Notes under the pieces: generated by a model
Databases searched by the model: none
Told to the model about the DNA's origin: nothing
Seen by the model: only the letters and a program-made list of their open reading frames with translations
Assembly (NCBI RefSeq): GCF_000403785.1
Contig: NZ_APHJ01000022.1
Location: 62,001 to 126,000, forward strand
Source of the DNA: Gillisia sp. CAL575
GTDB taxonomy: Bacteria; Bacteroidota; Bacteroidia; Flavobacteriales; Flavobacteriaceae
DNA: 64,000 nucleotides
Reading direction: 5' to 3'
Made by a program: the position numbers and the translations under genes
In this document: in pieces, positions 8,481-18,993 of the stretch
Position numbering within the stretch: position 1 is the first letter of the stretch
Layout of the letters: every line of letters starts with the position of its first letter

Positions 8481-11243
8481 ATGAGGCAACCAATTGCGAT
8501 AGTAACATTTTTACTAATACTATTTTGCCAGCAAGTATTCGCCCAAAAGGAAGCTGCAAACTGGTATTTTGGAGACCATGCTGGAATATCTTTTAAATCT
8601 GGCTCTCCCGTCGCTTTACAAGATGGGCAAATTCAAACAATTGAGGGTGCAACTACAATTTCAGATAGAAACGGGAACTTATTATTTTATACTGATGGAC
8701 TTACCGTTTACGACAGGAATCACAATATAATGCAAAATGGTACTGGCCTAAAGGGAAATGTTTCTAGTACTCAGTCTGCGATAGTTGTCCCAAGACCTTC
8801 AAAACCTGGACGATATTACATATTCACTGTAGATAAGCCAGATTATTTTAGAGTCACCGCAGACCCTATAGAAGGCGTGAATTATTCGGAAGTAGATATG
8901 TTTTTAAATAACGGTAATGGAGCAATTATCACGGGGCAAAAGAATGTCCATCTTGTAACCTATAACCCCGGAAATTCATTAGAAAAAGAATTTAAGAGTT
9001 CAGAGAAAATTTCTGCAGTAATAAGTGGAGATTGCGTATCGTATTGGGTAGTAACACAATTTACAAATAAATTTTACTCATTCAATGTGAGTGCTTCTGG
9101 AGTAAATTCTTCTCCAATAATTTCAACTTTATCCAATAATTTCCCACCACTTATTAACGATCAAGATATAAATGTAACCGCTGCTGGTTATTTAAAAATC
9201 TCACCTAACGGTAAAAAAATGGCAGCTGCTTATGCCAATACATCCTTGGGTAGTCCAAGAACTGGTGGTGCTAAAAACAATGGAAAAGTCTTTTTATATG
9301 ATTTTGATGATTTATCTGGAAAAGTTAGTAATGAGCAATTAATTTTATTTAAAACTTATCCTTATGGAGTCGAGTTTTCTTCAGAATCTACAAAATTATA
9401 TGCCACAGCAAATACTTTTAATGATGAAGATCAATTACAAAGTGGAGAACTCTATCAATTTGATTTAAATAGTTCTAACGTAGCGGAATCCCAAATACTA
9501 ATTAATTCGTCTAATAATGTTGCAGGTGCTTTACAGCTTTCTATAGATGGTAAAATATATAGAGCTGGATATCCTATGGTTTCTGGTGCTGTACATCACT
9601 CCAAACTTTCAGTAATCAATAATCCCGAACTTCTAGGGACAGCAATTAATTATGCACATAATAGTTTTGATATTTCACCCAAAGATGTAAAACTAGGGCT
9701 ACCTCCATTTGTGCAATCTCTATTTAATAGTGATTTTGATGTTGATGATCTCTGCTTTGGAGATGCAACCTTGTTTACTATTAGTGGTAATAAAGATTAT
9801 GATACGGTGAACTGGGATTTTGGTGATAACACCAGCTCATTACTAGAAAACCCTACCCATGTATACTCTAATTCAGGTATCTATACAGTAAGTTTAACCA
9901 AAACCCTAAATGGTATTCCTTTAGATCCTGTTTGTAAAGAAATTACAATCGTAAAAATACCTCAAGTTGCAAACAATGTTGTTCTTAGTCAATGTGATAC
10001 ACAAGATAATAACCCAAATGATGGGCTAACAGAATTCAATCTTCAATTAGCTAAAGATGATTTAACGAATAATGATCAAACTCTACAAATATTTTTTTAC
10101 ACTTCTCGGCAGGATGCAGAAATGGATACTTTAAATGAAAATGCCTTAAATAATATTTACAGAAACACTTCCCCATCGGAAACTTTATTTGCTAAGGTTT
10201 TAGGTTTTGGATCGGAATGCTTTGATATTACTACCATTAAATTAAATACAACCACTAGCGTAGATCTAACTTCTAGTCCGGCAAGTGGCTGTGACCTTGG
10301 TGATGGTACGGCAGAGTTTAATTTTTCTGCAATCGAGAGAAATCTTATTCAGGAGTTAAATTTGCCAAATAATATTGATCTTACTTTCCATGAAGAAGAA
10401 GCTGATGCAGCTTTAGGAGAAAAACCTTTGCAAGAAAATTATATATCTGCACCTAGAACAATATTTATAAGAGCAAACAATGATGCAGTTTGTTACGGTT
10501 TTGGCAAAATAGAATTAGAGTTAACACCATTTCCTCGATTAGCCTTAATAAACGACATAAATGCATGTACATCACAATTTCCTTTAGAAATTGGTAATGC
10601 TATAAATCTAAATAATCCTGAAGATTATAATTTTACCTGGAGTACTGGTGAAAACACCCCTACAATTTATATCATTGAGGGAGGTATTTATGATTTAAGA
10701 ATAGAAGATCCTTTGCTTGGCTGCGGAAGAAAAATATCTTTTAATATAAATGAAGAACAGAGCCCTCAAATAATTGATGTACAAGTAGAAAACAATGGGA
10801 TTTCCAGTGATGTCACAGTTATTACTGATGCTATTGATACCCAAGTTTATTTCTCTTTAGATAATATGGAAGGTAATTATCAAAATTCTCCAGTTTTTAA
10901 AAATGTTCCCGGCGGCACATATACTGTTTATATAAAAGGAGAAAATGATTGTGCTATAGGTCAAACTGAAATTACTCTTTTTGGCTTTCCATCCTTTTTT
11001 ACTCCAAATAATGATGGAACACATGACTACTGGAAGCCATTAAATTCTAATGACCCAGATGTAAGGATTAGCGGGATTTATATTTACGATCGTTATGGGA
11101 AATTATTGAAACAATTAAACCCGAATGGTCATGGTTGGGATGGGACATTTAATGGGAATAATATGCCAAGTGATGATTATTGGTTTAAGATCTTTTTAGC
11201 GAACGGAAAAGAATTCGGGAGTCATTTTAGTCTTATTAGATAA
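8481..11243 (+). CDS. T9SS-secreted PKD-domain protein with type B (CHU_C) sorting domain
   Basis: The open frame extends back to a TTG at 8463, but the ATG at 8481 begins directly with a signal peptide (MRQPIAIVTFLLILFCQQ...FAQ), so I prefer it. Residues ~25-400 form a WD/beta-propeller-like region; NWYFGDHAGISF at its head is frequent in gliding-associated surface proteins. A PKD domain around 415-490 carries VNWDFGDNTSS. The C-terminal ~90 residues are the gliding-motility-associated tail: FFTPNNDGTHDYW, IYDRYGK and GWDGTFNG. Such tails direct export through the type IX system and cell-surface attachment. It starts 21 bp after the ABC permease, so it may share that transcript. The ligand or substrate is unknown. 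Confidence 0.85.
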   Translation: MRQPIAIVTFLLILFCQQVFAQKEAANWYFGDHAGISFKSGSPVALQDGQIQTIEGATTISDRNGNLLFYTDGLTVYDRNHNIMQNGTGLKGNVSSTQSAIVVPRPSKPGRYYIFTVDKPDYFRVTADPIEGVNYSEVDMFLNNGNGAIITGQKNVHLVTYNPGNSLEKEFKSSEKISAVISGDCVSYWVVTQFTNKFYSFNVSASGVNSSPIISTLSNNFPPLINDQDINVTAAGYLKISPNGKKMAAAYANTSLGSPRTGGAKNNGKVFLYDFDDLSGKVSNEQLILFKTYPYGVEFSSESTKLYATANTFNDEDQLQSGELYQFDLNSSNVAESQILINSSNNVAGALQLSIDGKIYRAGYPMVSGAVHHSKLSVINNPELLGTAINYAHNSFDISPKDVKLGLPPFVQSLFNSDFDVDDLCFGDATLFTISGNKDYDTVNWDFGDNTSSLLENPTHVYSNSGIYTVSLTKTLNGIPLDPVCKEITIVKIPQVANNVVLSQCDTQDNNPNDGLTEFNLQLAKDDLTNNDQTLQIFFYTSRQDAEMDTLNENALNNIYRNTSPSETLFAKVLGFGSECFDITTIKLNTTTSVDLTSSPASGCDLGDGTAEFNFSAIERNLIQELNLPNNIDLTFHEEEADAALGEKPLQENYISAPRTIFIRANNDAVCYGFGKIELELTPFPRLALINDINACTSQFPLEIGNAINLNNPEDYNFTWSTGENTPTIYIIEGGIYDLRIEDPLLGCGRKISFNINEEQSPQIIDVQVENNGISSDVTVITDAIDTQVYFSLDNMEGNYQNSPVFKNVPGGTYTVYIKGENDCAIGQTEITLFGFPSFFTPNNDGTHDYWKPLNSNDPDVRISGIYIYDRYGKLLKQLNPNGHGWDGTFNGNNMPSDDYWFKIFLANGKEFGSHFSLIR

Positions 11244-11254
11244 GCACATGACAC

Positions 11255-11288
11255 TTGTTTAAATAGGCAAGATATTTGCTTATTTTCG
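11255..11288 (+). promoter_or_regulatory. Predicted promoter of uvrB
   Basis: TTG at 11255-11257 is followed after 23 bp by TATTTTCG at 11281-11288, one base off TAnnTTTG. It lies 19 bp before the uvrB ATG. Confidence 0.5.
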
Positions 11289-11307
11289 TGAGGCTAAGAA
11301 AAGATTC

Positions 11308-13311
11308 ATGAAATTCGAAATAAAATCAGATTACAAACCTACTGGAGACCAACCTCAAGCGATTGAAAAGTTGGTTGCGGGTATAGATAAGAACGAGCAA
11401 TACCAAACCCTTTTAGGAGTTACAGGTTCTGGAAAAACCTTTACAGTAGCGAATGTTATAGAAAAAATTCAGCGACCTACTCTTATTTTGGCGCATAATA
11501 AAACTTTAGCTGCTCAGCTTTATTCAGAATTTAAACAATTCTTTCCTGATAATGCTGTAGAGTATTTTGTGAGTTATTATGATTATTACCAACCTGAAGC
11601 ATTTATTCCATCTTCTGGAACCTATATAGAAAAAGATCTTTCCATTAATGAAGAACTTGAAAAGCTTCGACTAAGCACTACTTCCTCCCTATTGAGCGGT
11701 AGACGTGATATTTTAGTAGTCGCATCTGTTTCCTGTCTTTATGGTATTGGAAATCCTGTTGAATTCAAAAAAAATGTGGTATCGATTGAAAAAGATATGC
11801 ATATTTCAAGAACCAAGTTATTACACAGGCTTGTGCAGAGTTTATATTCCAGAACTGAATCAGATTTTAATCGGGGTAATTTCAGAATAAAAGGAGATAC
11901 TGTAGATGTATTTCCAAGCTATGCCGATAATGCCTTTAGAATTCACTTTTTTGGAGATGATATAGAAGAGATTGAAGAATTTGATCCTCAAACCAATGAG
12001 GTTTTGGAGAAATATGAAAAGCTAAATATCTATCCTGCCAACATGTTTGTTACCTCTCCAGATGTATTACAAGGTGCCATAAGAGAGATCCAGGATGATT
12101 TAGTGAAGCAGGTAGATTATTTCCAAGACATAGGAAAACATTTAGAGGCAAAGCGCTTGGATGAACGAACCAACTTTGATCTTGAAATGATTAGGGAGTT
12201 AGGTTATTGTTCGGGGATCGAGAATTATTCTCGATATCTGGATGGAAGACTTCCGGGAACCAGACCTTTCTGTCTATTAGATTATTTCCCAGATGACTAT
12301 TTAATGGTTGTAGATGAAAGTCACGTGACCATACCACAAGTGCATGCTATGTATGGTGGTGATAGATCTAGAAAAGAGAATTTGGTAGATTATGGATTTA
12401 GATTACCAGCCGCAATGGATAACCGACCTCTTAAGTTTGAAGAATACGAGGCCTTGCAAAATCAGGTTATCTATGTAAGTGCAACCCCTGCAGATTATGA
12501 ATTACAGAAAACCGAGGGAGTTTATATAGAACAAGTTATTAGACCAACAGGACTGTTGGATCCAATTATTGAAGTTCGCCCAAGTTTAAATCAGATTGAT
12601 GATCTAATTGAAGAAATTCACATAAGAACAGAAAAGGATCAACGAGTGTTAGTGACCACTCTTACTAAGAGAATGGCGGAAGAGCTAACAAAATATCTCA
12701 CCCGCATTAATGTGAGATGTAGATATATTCATTCTGACGTTGATACGCTTGAGCGTGTCGAAATTATGCAGGATCTTAGAAAAGGTATTTTTGATGTACT
12801 TATTGGAGTTAATTTATTAAGAGAAGGGTTAGATCTCCCAGAAGTATCTCTTGTAGCAATTTTGGATGCTGATAAAGAAGGATTTTTAAGAAGCAATAGA
12901 TCTTTGACACAAACTATTGGGCGTGCTGCGAGGCATTTAGAAGGTAGAGCTATTATGTATGCAGATAAAATAACCAACAGTATGCAAACAACAATAGATC
13001 AGACCAATTACAGACGGGAAAAGCAAATTGCTTATAACACCAAACATAATATAACACCAACTGCTTTGGTGAAAAGCATAGGAAGTTCTCTGGTTAAAAA
13101 CAAGTTAGATCCATACGTTATAGAAACTGCTCCAACCCTAAAGGCAGCGGAAAAAGAAACAGAATATTTTAGCAAGTCTCAACTAGAAAAACGAATTCGT
13201 GCGAAACGAAAGGAAATGGAAGCGGCAGCGAAAGATCTGGATTTTATGAGTGCTGCAAGACTTCGAGATGAAATTAAAATGTTACAGGATAAAACCAAGG
13301 AATTGAGTTAA
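11308..13311 (+). CDS. uvrB: Excinuclease ABC subunit B
   Basis: 667 aa, the normal size. UvrB is the damage-verifying helicase of nucleotide excision repair: it is loaded by UvrA and recruits UvrC. Walker A is GVTGSGKT near residue 38. The beta-hairpin that clamps DNA is in the YYDYYQPEAFIP region near 92-103. The helicase motifs include DESHVTIPQ near 338 and the RAARHLEGRA motif VI near 540. A UVR domain (LEKRIRAKRKEMEAAAKDLD) closes the protein and binds UvrC. It is a single-gene unit in this context. Confidence 0.97.
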   Translation: MKFEIKSDYKPTGDQPQAIEKLVAGIDKNEQYQTLLGVTGSGKTFTVANVIEKIQRPTLILAHNKTLAAQLYSEFKQFFPDNAVEYFVSYYDYYQPEAFIPSSGTYIEKDLSINEELEKLRLSTTSSLLSGRRDILVVASVSCLYGIGNPVEFKKNVVSIEKDMHISRTKLLHRLVQSLYSRTESDFNRGNFRIKGDTVDVFPSYADNAFRIHFFGDDIEEIEEFDPQTNEVLEKYEKLNIYPANMFVTSPDVLQGAIREIQDDLVKQVDYFQDIGKHLEAKRLDERTNFDLEMIRELGYCSGIENYSRYLDGRLPGTRPFCLLDYFPDDYLMVVDESHVTIPQVHAMYGGDRSRKENLVDYGFRLPAAMDNRPLKFEEYEALQNQVIYVSATPADYELQKTEGVYIEQVIRPTGLLDPIIEVRPSLNQIDDLIEEIHIRTEKDQRVLVTTLTKRMAEELTKYLTRINVRCRYIHSDVDTLERVEIMQDLRKGIFDVLIGVNLLREGLDLPEVSLVAILDADKEGFLRSNRSLTQTIGRAARHLEGRAIMYADKITNSMQTTIDQTNYRREKQIAYNTKHNITPTALVKSIGSSLVKNKLDPYVIETAPTLKAAEKETEYFSKSQLEKRIRAKRKEMEAAAKDLDFMSAARLRDEIKMLQDKTKELS

Positions 13312-13452
13312 AATTATGTTTTGCGTTAATAAATAAACTAATTGAATTAAATAATGTCATAAAATACTCAATATCAATCACTTATTTTAATACCTTTAAA
13401 TTTCATTCTTCACATTAACCCTATGTCTTGTGGTGGCTTAATTGTGTTACAA

Positions 13453-14676
13453 ATGAAAATTTACTTCTTTTCTATATTCTTTTTACCCGTTTTTGCTTTT
13501 TGCCAAGTTGGTATTAATACTTCTTCCCCAAAAGCACAATTAGATATTGTTTCGGTTTCCCCTGATTCTCCATTAGGAATTGATGGGATACTGATTCCAA
13601 GAATCCAAAAATTCCCAGCAGATCCTCCCAATAAAGACCAGCATGGTATGCTGGTCTTTTTAAATTCCAAGGTACTCCCTCAAAAAAGTGGATTTTACTA
13701 TTGGAATAATGATGTGCTAAAATGGGAGGCCTTAACTGGAAATCCTTCTGAAAATTTTTATAAACCTAGCACGACCGCAAGTCCAAATAATATTACAGAT
13801 GCACTATTTAGAAACGGGAATATTGGAATTGGAACTCAGGATATCAGCTCAAAATTACAAATAGCCTTAAATTCTGCTACAGATGCAGCAATTAAGAAAG
13901 GATTGGAAGTAGATAACAATAATCCAACAGTGGATAATCTTACAACCTATGGAATAATTAGTGACAATCGTAGTGCAACCAATGGCAATAAGTACGGGAT
14001 TAAAAATAATGTAGGTGGTATTGGGATAGGAATCCATTATGGTTTTTTCAATGAAACCTATCAAAATTCCGGAACTAATGATATTTATGGAATTTACAAC
14101 AGAGTTGGAATAACTTTAGGCGCGAAAAGCAGCAATTTTGGTATTTATTCCATCATAGGTAATGAAACAAGTCTCGGAACCATTTATGGCATTTATAGTG
14201 CCGCACAGGGAAGTAGTAATGCAAAAGTTTATGCGGGTTACTTTGTGGGAAAAGTGGGTATTGGACGAACTCCACAGGACGAATATATCTTACCTGAAAC
14301 TAGAGGGAGCGCCGGACAAACATTAATAATTGATTCCCAGGGAAATGCAAACTGGACTTATCCTCATACAGGAATCTACTCTACTACTGGCGGAGCCACA
14401 GGAGATTTTGTTATTCAAGAAGACACTTATCATTTGAGGATCAATGATGGGATTTCAGGACTAGTTATTCCTTCTGCTAATATAAACAAAGGTAGAATAA
14501 TCACTCTTACTGCATGGAAAGGCACTAAGACAAAACCTTTTATTTTTTCTGGAACAGAAGATATTTATGACCCTATAACGGAAACGTCTCTTCCTTCAAT
14601 TTCTGGAGCTCAAATGTTGACAATTCAAAGTGCGGGGAATAGGTGGTTGGTTATGAATATCAGAAAAGCCCTATAG
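13453..14676 (+). CDS. Secreted hypothetical surface protein
   Basis: The frame runs from an ATG at 13423, but the ATG at 13453 opens a clean signal peptide (MKIYFFSIFFLPVFAFCQ) and is the better start, giving 408 aa. The mature protein begins with VGINTSSPKAQLDIVS, a motif seen at the head of many Bacteroidota cell-surface proteins and tail-fibre-like stalks. It repeats the theme with NIGIGTQDISSKLQIA and VGIGRTP. The middle is Gly/Asn/Tyr-rich with YGIYN/YGIYS repeats, suggesting a beta-helical stalk. No type A or B T9SS tail is visible. The function is unknown; adhesion or surface structure is plausible. Confidence 0.75.
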   Translation: MKIYFFSIFFLPVFAFCQVGINTSSPKAQLDIVSVSPDSPLGIDGILIPRIQKFPADPPNKDQHGMLVFLNSKVLPQKSGFYYWNNDVLKWEALTGNPSENFYKPSTTASPNNITDALFRNGNIGIGTQDISSKLQIALNSATDAAIKKGLEVDNNNPTVDNLTTYGIISDNRSATNGNKYGIKNNVGGIGIGIHYGFFNETYQNSGTNDIYGIYNRVGITLGAKSSNFGIYSIIGNETSLGTIYGIYSAAQGSSNAKVYAGYFVGKVGIGRTPQDEYILPETRGSAGQTLIIDSQGNANWTYPHTGIYSTTGGATGDFVIQEDTYHLRINDGISGLVIPSANINKGRIITLTAWKGTKTKPFIFSGTEDIYDPITETSLPSISGAQMLTIQSAGNRWLVMNIRKAL

Positions 14677-14877
14677 ACAAATTAAAAATAATCCTATTCT
14701 TTAAGTTCTATCTCTCCTTCTCATTTTTGAAAAGATTATCAACCTATTTCAAAACAATTAAAATCCTAAATTTATCAGAGTTGGTTACTATTTATAATAT
14801 GTATAAAGTCTAAATTATTGTGAAGTATGTGAAAGGCTAATTCTTAAAATGTTATTTTTAAATTCTGAAACCTTTTT

Positions 14878-16188
14878 ATGAAAAAATTATTATTTAGAAC
14901 TCTCTCTTTTTTTAATATCATTGAAAGTAAAATCGCCTTCTACCCTACCGTTTTAGCCTTGTTTGGGATATTCTTTGCTTTTCTATTAATGTATTTAGAA
15001 AGTTTAGGAATTTCAAAATACCTATTAGATAAAGCTCCTATACTTGTTGTAGATAATGGTACTACCGCTATGACTTTACTTTCTGCCTTTATTTCAGGGC
15101 TTATATCGGTTATAGTTTTTAGCTTTTCTATGGTGATGCTCTTACTAAGTCAGGCCTCCAGTAACTACTCCCCAAGATTATTGCCCGGATTAATATCAGA
15201 TAAAAAACACCAGATAATTTTAGGGATCTACTTGTCTACAATCCTATATAACATCTTTATTCTATTTTCGATCCAACCAACCGGAGATAAATATCAGATT
15301 CCAGGGTTTTCTGTTCTAGTAGGGGTTGTCGGGACCGTAATTTGTATCTATGCCTTCATCTTTTTTATTCATAATATCTCACAGTCCATCCAAATAAGCA
15401 ATATCTTAAAGATGATTTATACAAAATCAAAAAATAGGTTGGACGAAGTGATTGAAAAAGAAGGCCCACATTTGGCAACTTTCCCCGATAGTGATGACTG
15501 GTATGAATACCAATCAGAAAAAAGTGGTTACTTACAGAATATCTCATACACAAATATGATTGATTTCAGTATAGAAAATAACACTCAACTTCATTTTCTG
15601 CCTTTTAAGGGCAACTTTATATTGAATGGGATTCCCATGTTTAGATCTAAAATTAAGCTTGAAAAAGATCAAGTAGATCAAATTTTAAACAATATAAGTT
15701 ATGCTAGAGAAGAATTGGTGGAAGACAATTATGTTCTAGGTTTCAAACAGTTAAGCGAAATTATTTTAAAAGCAATGTCTCCAGGAATCAATGATCCTGG
15801 AACCGCGATAAATGCAATAGATTATCTTACAGAATTATTCGCCCTAAGAATGCAAAAAAAAGATCTCAATATAATTAGAAGAGATGAAATTCCTTATTTA
15901 AAAGTTAAAACAATAGATTTTAAGGATCTCCTTTATCAAGTTATGGTGGCCGTTAGAACCTATTGTAAACATGATGTTACCCTGAATCAAAAGCTATTAG
16001 TGATGTTGCACTATTTACTTCATCAAAAAACCTATAATAAGGATTACTATGATTACATAAAGGAAGAAGCCTCACTTCTGTTATCTGACGCCAAGGGAGC
16101 CATAAAAAATCCTGTAGATATTGAAAGACTTACAAGTTTAGCTGATTCTTTCACATTCAAATTAAATGAGGCTGCTGAAGATGAATAA
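14878..16188 (+). CDS. DUF2254 membrane protein
   Basis: 436 aa. Four hydrophobic segments lie in the first ~170 residues (near 20-45, 62-90, 112-130, 142-165), followed by a long cytosolic domain. The sequences SQASSNYSPRLL after helix 2 and MSPGINDPGTAINAIDYL near residue 300 are the conserved DUF2254 landmarks. The function is not established. Its last codons overlap the start of the esterase gene by 8 bp (ATGAATAA), so the two are translated together. Confidence 0.85.
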   Translation: MKKLLFRTLSFFNIIESKIAFYPTVLALFGIFFAFLLMYLESLGISKYLLDKAPILVVDNGTTAMTLLSAFISGLISVIVFSFSMVMLLLSQASSNYSPRLLPGLISDKKHQIILGIYLSTILYNIFILFSIQPTGDKYQIPGFSVLVGVVGTVICIYAFIFFIHNISQSIQISNILKMIYTKSKNRLDEVIEKEGPHLATFPDSDDWYEYQSEKSGYLQNISYTNMIDFSIENNTQLHFLPFKGNFILNGIPMFRSKIKLEKDQVDQILNNISYAREELVEDNYVLGFKQLSEIILKAMSPGINDPGTAINAIDYLTELFALRMQKKDLNIIRRDEIPYLKVKTIDFKDLLYQVMVAVRTYCKHDVTLNQKLLVMLHYLLHQKTYNKDYYDYIKEEASLLLSDAKGAIKNPVDIERLTSLADSFTFKLNEAAEDE

Positions 16189-17005
16189 AGTATTTTACTT
16201 AAGTTTCAGTTTTTTAATTGTAATCCTAACTGTACTTCCAACTATGGCTCAATCAACGGCTTCAAAAAATATAAGCACATTTTCTATACAGGCTAAACAA
16301 CTAGATACTATAAAAAAGATATGGGTGTATTTGCCAGAAAGCTACTCTTCTAATAATAAAAAATTTCCGGTTTTATATCTTCAAGATGCTCAGAATTTAT
16401 TTGATAAATCCACTTCGTTTGTAGGAGAATGGCGCGTAGATGAATCTTTGGATAGTCTTAATCTTGATTTAATTGTGATAGGAATAGAACATGGTAATGA
16501 AAAACGGATAGACGAATTAACACCTTATCCTCATTCTGAATATAAAGGTGGAAAAGCTGATTCTTACCTGGATTTTATAATGAACACTTTAAAACCCCAT
16601 GTAGATTCACTTTATCATACTTCATCATCTGCTGAAAATACTTTTATTGGAGGCAGTTCTTTAGGTGGGCTTTTCTCTTATTACGCTACGCTAAAACATC
16701 CAGATGTATTTGGGAAAGCAATAGTCTTCTCCCCTAGTTTTTGGTATTCTGAAGATATATTTGATTTTACAGAAAGTTTAGAACTAAAAAGCCTATCTAA
16801 AAATCAATTCTACTTTAGAGCCGGAGAAAAAGAAAGCGAAAAGATGCTGCCGCTAATGTATAAAATGAAAGAATTGCTTTCTACAAAGCTAGCTTCTAAT
16901 ACACAAATAAATATCGATTCTATTCCGGATGGAGAACATAATGAAAAACTCTGGTCAAAGTCGTTTGCTGATGCTGCAATTTGGCTATTAGAATTGGATA
17001 AGTAA
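16181..17005 (+). CDS. Secreted alpha/beta-hydrolase, putative esterase family
   Basis: The best start is the ATG at 16181, inside the end of the DUF2254 gene: it opens a signal peptide (MNKVFYLSFSFLIVILTVLP...MAQ). An in-frame ATG at 16166 would spoil it. The mature protein is an esterase-D/PF00756-type alpha/beta hydrolase: the nucleophile elbow is GGSSLGGL near residue 160, an FPVLYLQDAQNLFD strand precedes it, and the probable catalytic His is in GEHNEKLW near the end. Relatives hydrolyse carbohydrate or siderophore esters; the substrate here is unknown. It is probably periplasmic. Confidence 0.85.
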   Translation: MNKVFYLSFSFLIVILTVLPTMAQSTASKNISTFSIQAKQLDTIKKIWVYLPESYSSNNKKFPVLYLQDAQNLFDKSTSFVGEWRVDESLDSLNLDLIVIGIEHGNEKRIDELTPYPHSEYKGGKADSYLDFIMNTLKPHVDSLYHTSSSAENTFIGGSSLGGLFSYYATLKHPDVFGKAIVFSPSFWYSEDIFDFTESLELKSLSKNQFYFRAGEKESEKMLPLMYKMKELLSTKLASNTQINIDSIPDGEHNEKLWSKSFADAAIWLLELDK

Positions 17006-17035
17006 TTTTAAATCTCTAATACCTTTAATCAAAAA

Positions 17036-17083
17036 AGCCACAAATTCAGGAATTAAATAGTTTTTATTCCTGAATTTGTGGCT
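17036..17083. terminator. Strong bidirectional terminator hairpin
   Basis: Perfect 18-bp arms at 17036-17053 and 17066-17083 (GCCACAAATTCAGGAAT and its complement) enclose a 12-nt loop. The A-run at 17031-17036 gives a U-tract to transcripts from the DUF885 gene on the minus strand. On the plus strand the T-run is weaker. It separates converging units. Confidence 0.85.
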
Positions 17084-17107
17084 AATCCTTTTTAATATAA
17101 GGACAAA

Positions 17108-18937
17108 TTATGCCTTCTTAGATTTTACCCATTCTTGCACCATTTCTTCTAAAACATTCAGTGGTACTGCGCCATTAGTAAGCACAACATCGTGAAATTC
17201 CCTGATGTCGAAATCTTCACCTAATTGAACTTTAGCTTCTTCTCTTAATTCAACGATCTTATTCATCCCGATTTTATAAGCCGTAGCCTGTCCAGGCATT
17301 ACAATATGTCTTTCAACCATTTTCACACAGTCACTTTCTGCATTTGGAGTATTCTCTTTATAATAAGCAATACCTTCTTCTCTAGTCCACTTTTTTGCAT
17401 GAATGCCAGTATCTACAACCAATCTACATGATCTCCATAATTCCATAGCCAATCTTCCGAAATCTGAATACGGGTCCTTATAGAACCCCATTTCTTTAGG
17501 TATTAATTCACTATACAATCCCCATCCTTCGGTATATGCAGTATAAGATGAAAATTTTCTAAACATTGGTACACTATCCAATTCTTGAGCTATTGCTATT
17601 TGCATATGATGTCCTGGAATTCCTTCATGAAAAGCCAATGCTTCCATTTGATAGGTTGGCATTGCCGCCATGTCATACAGGTTTGCATAATAAGTTCCTG
17701 GTCTGGAACCATCAATAGCTGGCGACTGATAAAATGCTTTTCCAGCACTTTTCTCCCTAAATGCTTCTACAGCTTTCACTACAATATCAGCTTTAGGCTT
17801 TGTTATAAAAAGCTCATTTAATTTGCCCTTCATAGTATTTATTAAGCTCGTAGCTTCAGATAAATAACGTTTTTTACCTTCAGGAGTATTTGGATAATAG
17901 AACTGTTCATCTGTTCGCATAAATTCAAAGAAATCCTGCAGGGAACCTTTAAATCCAGTAGTCTTCATGATCTCCTCCATCTCTCCATGGATCCTGCCAA
18001 CTTCACTTAGACCAATTTCATGAATCTCATTAGCTGTTAAACTTGTGGTAGTAATCCTTTTAAGACGATTGTTATAATAATCTTCACCTTTTGGAAACTT
18101 CCAAGCTCCATGATCTGTAGTAGCACGTTGTTGTTGATCTTCTAATTTTGCAATTAAATTTTCGTAGCCTTGTCTTACAGATGTATTTAAAGCATTTTCT
18201 GCTTTGTTAATAAGAACCAATTGTTCCTTTTCAGGTAATTTCAAGTTTTTCAATTTGCTTTTAAAATCCTCTAGTAAAGCACTTACTTCCTTAGAATTTG
18301 TAAAAGGTTTTCCCTTGATAACATTTCGGGAATCCTCGATCACTTTTTCAAACACGAATTTTGGAGGCACAATCCCGTTTTGTTCTCTTACTTTTAAGCC
18401 TTCAACAATTTGTTCCATCACCTTTGGAATCCCATTCAATCTTTCTATATACGCTTCAGCATCTGCCACAGAATCTATGCGGTGCATGTTGATTAAGAAA
18501 GCTGGAATTTCAGCATGATAGCCATGCATTTGATTAATAGGATAACTATAGAATCTGTAATCGTAATCTGCTATTTCTTCTTTTAAAGCTTGCTTAGCAA
18601 GTCTATAGCTTAATTGAGTGCTTTTGTCTAAACTTACCTGATCTACTTTCTTATCAAGATAATCTAAACGCTTTTTAGCTTTCTCCAGATCATCGGTATA
18701 TTTCTGAGTAGAAAAATCATCCCACTTACCATAATCGGTTTTTCTACCTAACATGGTTTGCATCATCGGAGAATCTGCTACATCCTTTTCAAATTCAGCA
18801 TCGAAATATGCATTTAATTCTGCTGAACTTTTTTCAATTTCGGAGTCTGATAAATCTTTATCTGAAACATCGTCTTTACACGAAACCATGGCTAAAATGG
18901 AGAAAAGAAAAAATAAACTTTTAATTTTAAATTTCAT
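17108..18937 (-). CDS. DUF885 family lipoprotein, probable metallopeptidase
   Basis: 609 aa. A lipoprotein signal (MKFKIKSLFFLFSILAMVSC) ends in a lipobox Cys at residue 20. The DUF885 body carries the zinc-ligand motif AFHEGIPGHHMQ near residues 440-450, with a downstream YTEGWGLYSE glutamate block, the pattern of gluzincin-type peptidases in this family. It is likely anchored in the periplasm or outer membrane and may degrade peptides. It lies in the same direction as the CocE-like hydrolase upstream, with a 56-bp gap. Both are exported enzymes that could feed on peptides. Confidence 0.87.
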   Translation of the reverse strand: MKFKIKSLFFLFSILAMVSCKDDVSDKDLSDSEIEKSSAELNAYFDAEFEKDVADSPMMQTMLGRKTDYGKWDDFSTQKYTDDLEKAKKRLDYLDKKVDQVSLDKSTQLSYRLAKQALKEEIADYDYRFYSYPINQMHGYHAEIPAFLINMHRIDSVADAEAYIERLNGIPKVMEQIVEGLKVREQNGIVPPKFVFEKVIEDSRNVIKGKPFTNSKEVSALLEDFKSKLKNLKLPEKEQLVLINKAENALNTSVRQGYENLIAKLEDQQQRATTDHGAWKFPKGEDYYNNRLKRITTTSLTANEIHEIGLSEVGRIHGEMEEIMKTTGFKGSLQDFFEFMRTDEQFYYPNTPEGKKRYLSEATSLINTMKGKLNELFITKPKADIVVKAVEAFREKSAGKAFYQSPAIDGSRPGTYYANLYDMAAMPTYQMEALAFHEGIPGHHMQIAIAQELDSVPMFRKFSSYTAYTEGWGLYSELIPKEMGFYKDPYSDFGRLAMELWRSCRLVVDTGIHAKKWTREEGIAYYKENTPNAESDCVKMVERHIVMPGQATAYKIGMNKIVELREEAKVQLGEDFDIREFHDVVLTNGAVPLNVLEEMVQEWVKSKKA

Positions 18938-18993
18938 TAAATCGAAGTTAATTTGATTTGTAATTTATTCAATATTTCAAAAAGCCTCGAAAT

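Noticed and set aside
14878-17005. Alternative fusion of the DUF2254 protein with the esterase
   Set aside because: The two frames differ, and a proper signal peptide starts at 16181.
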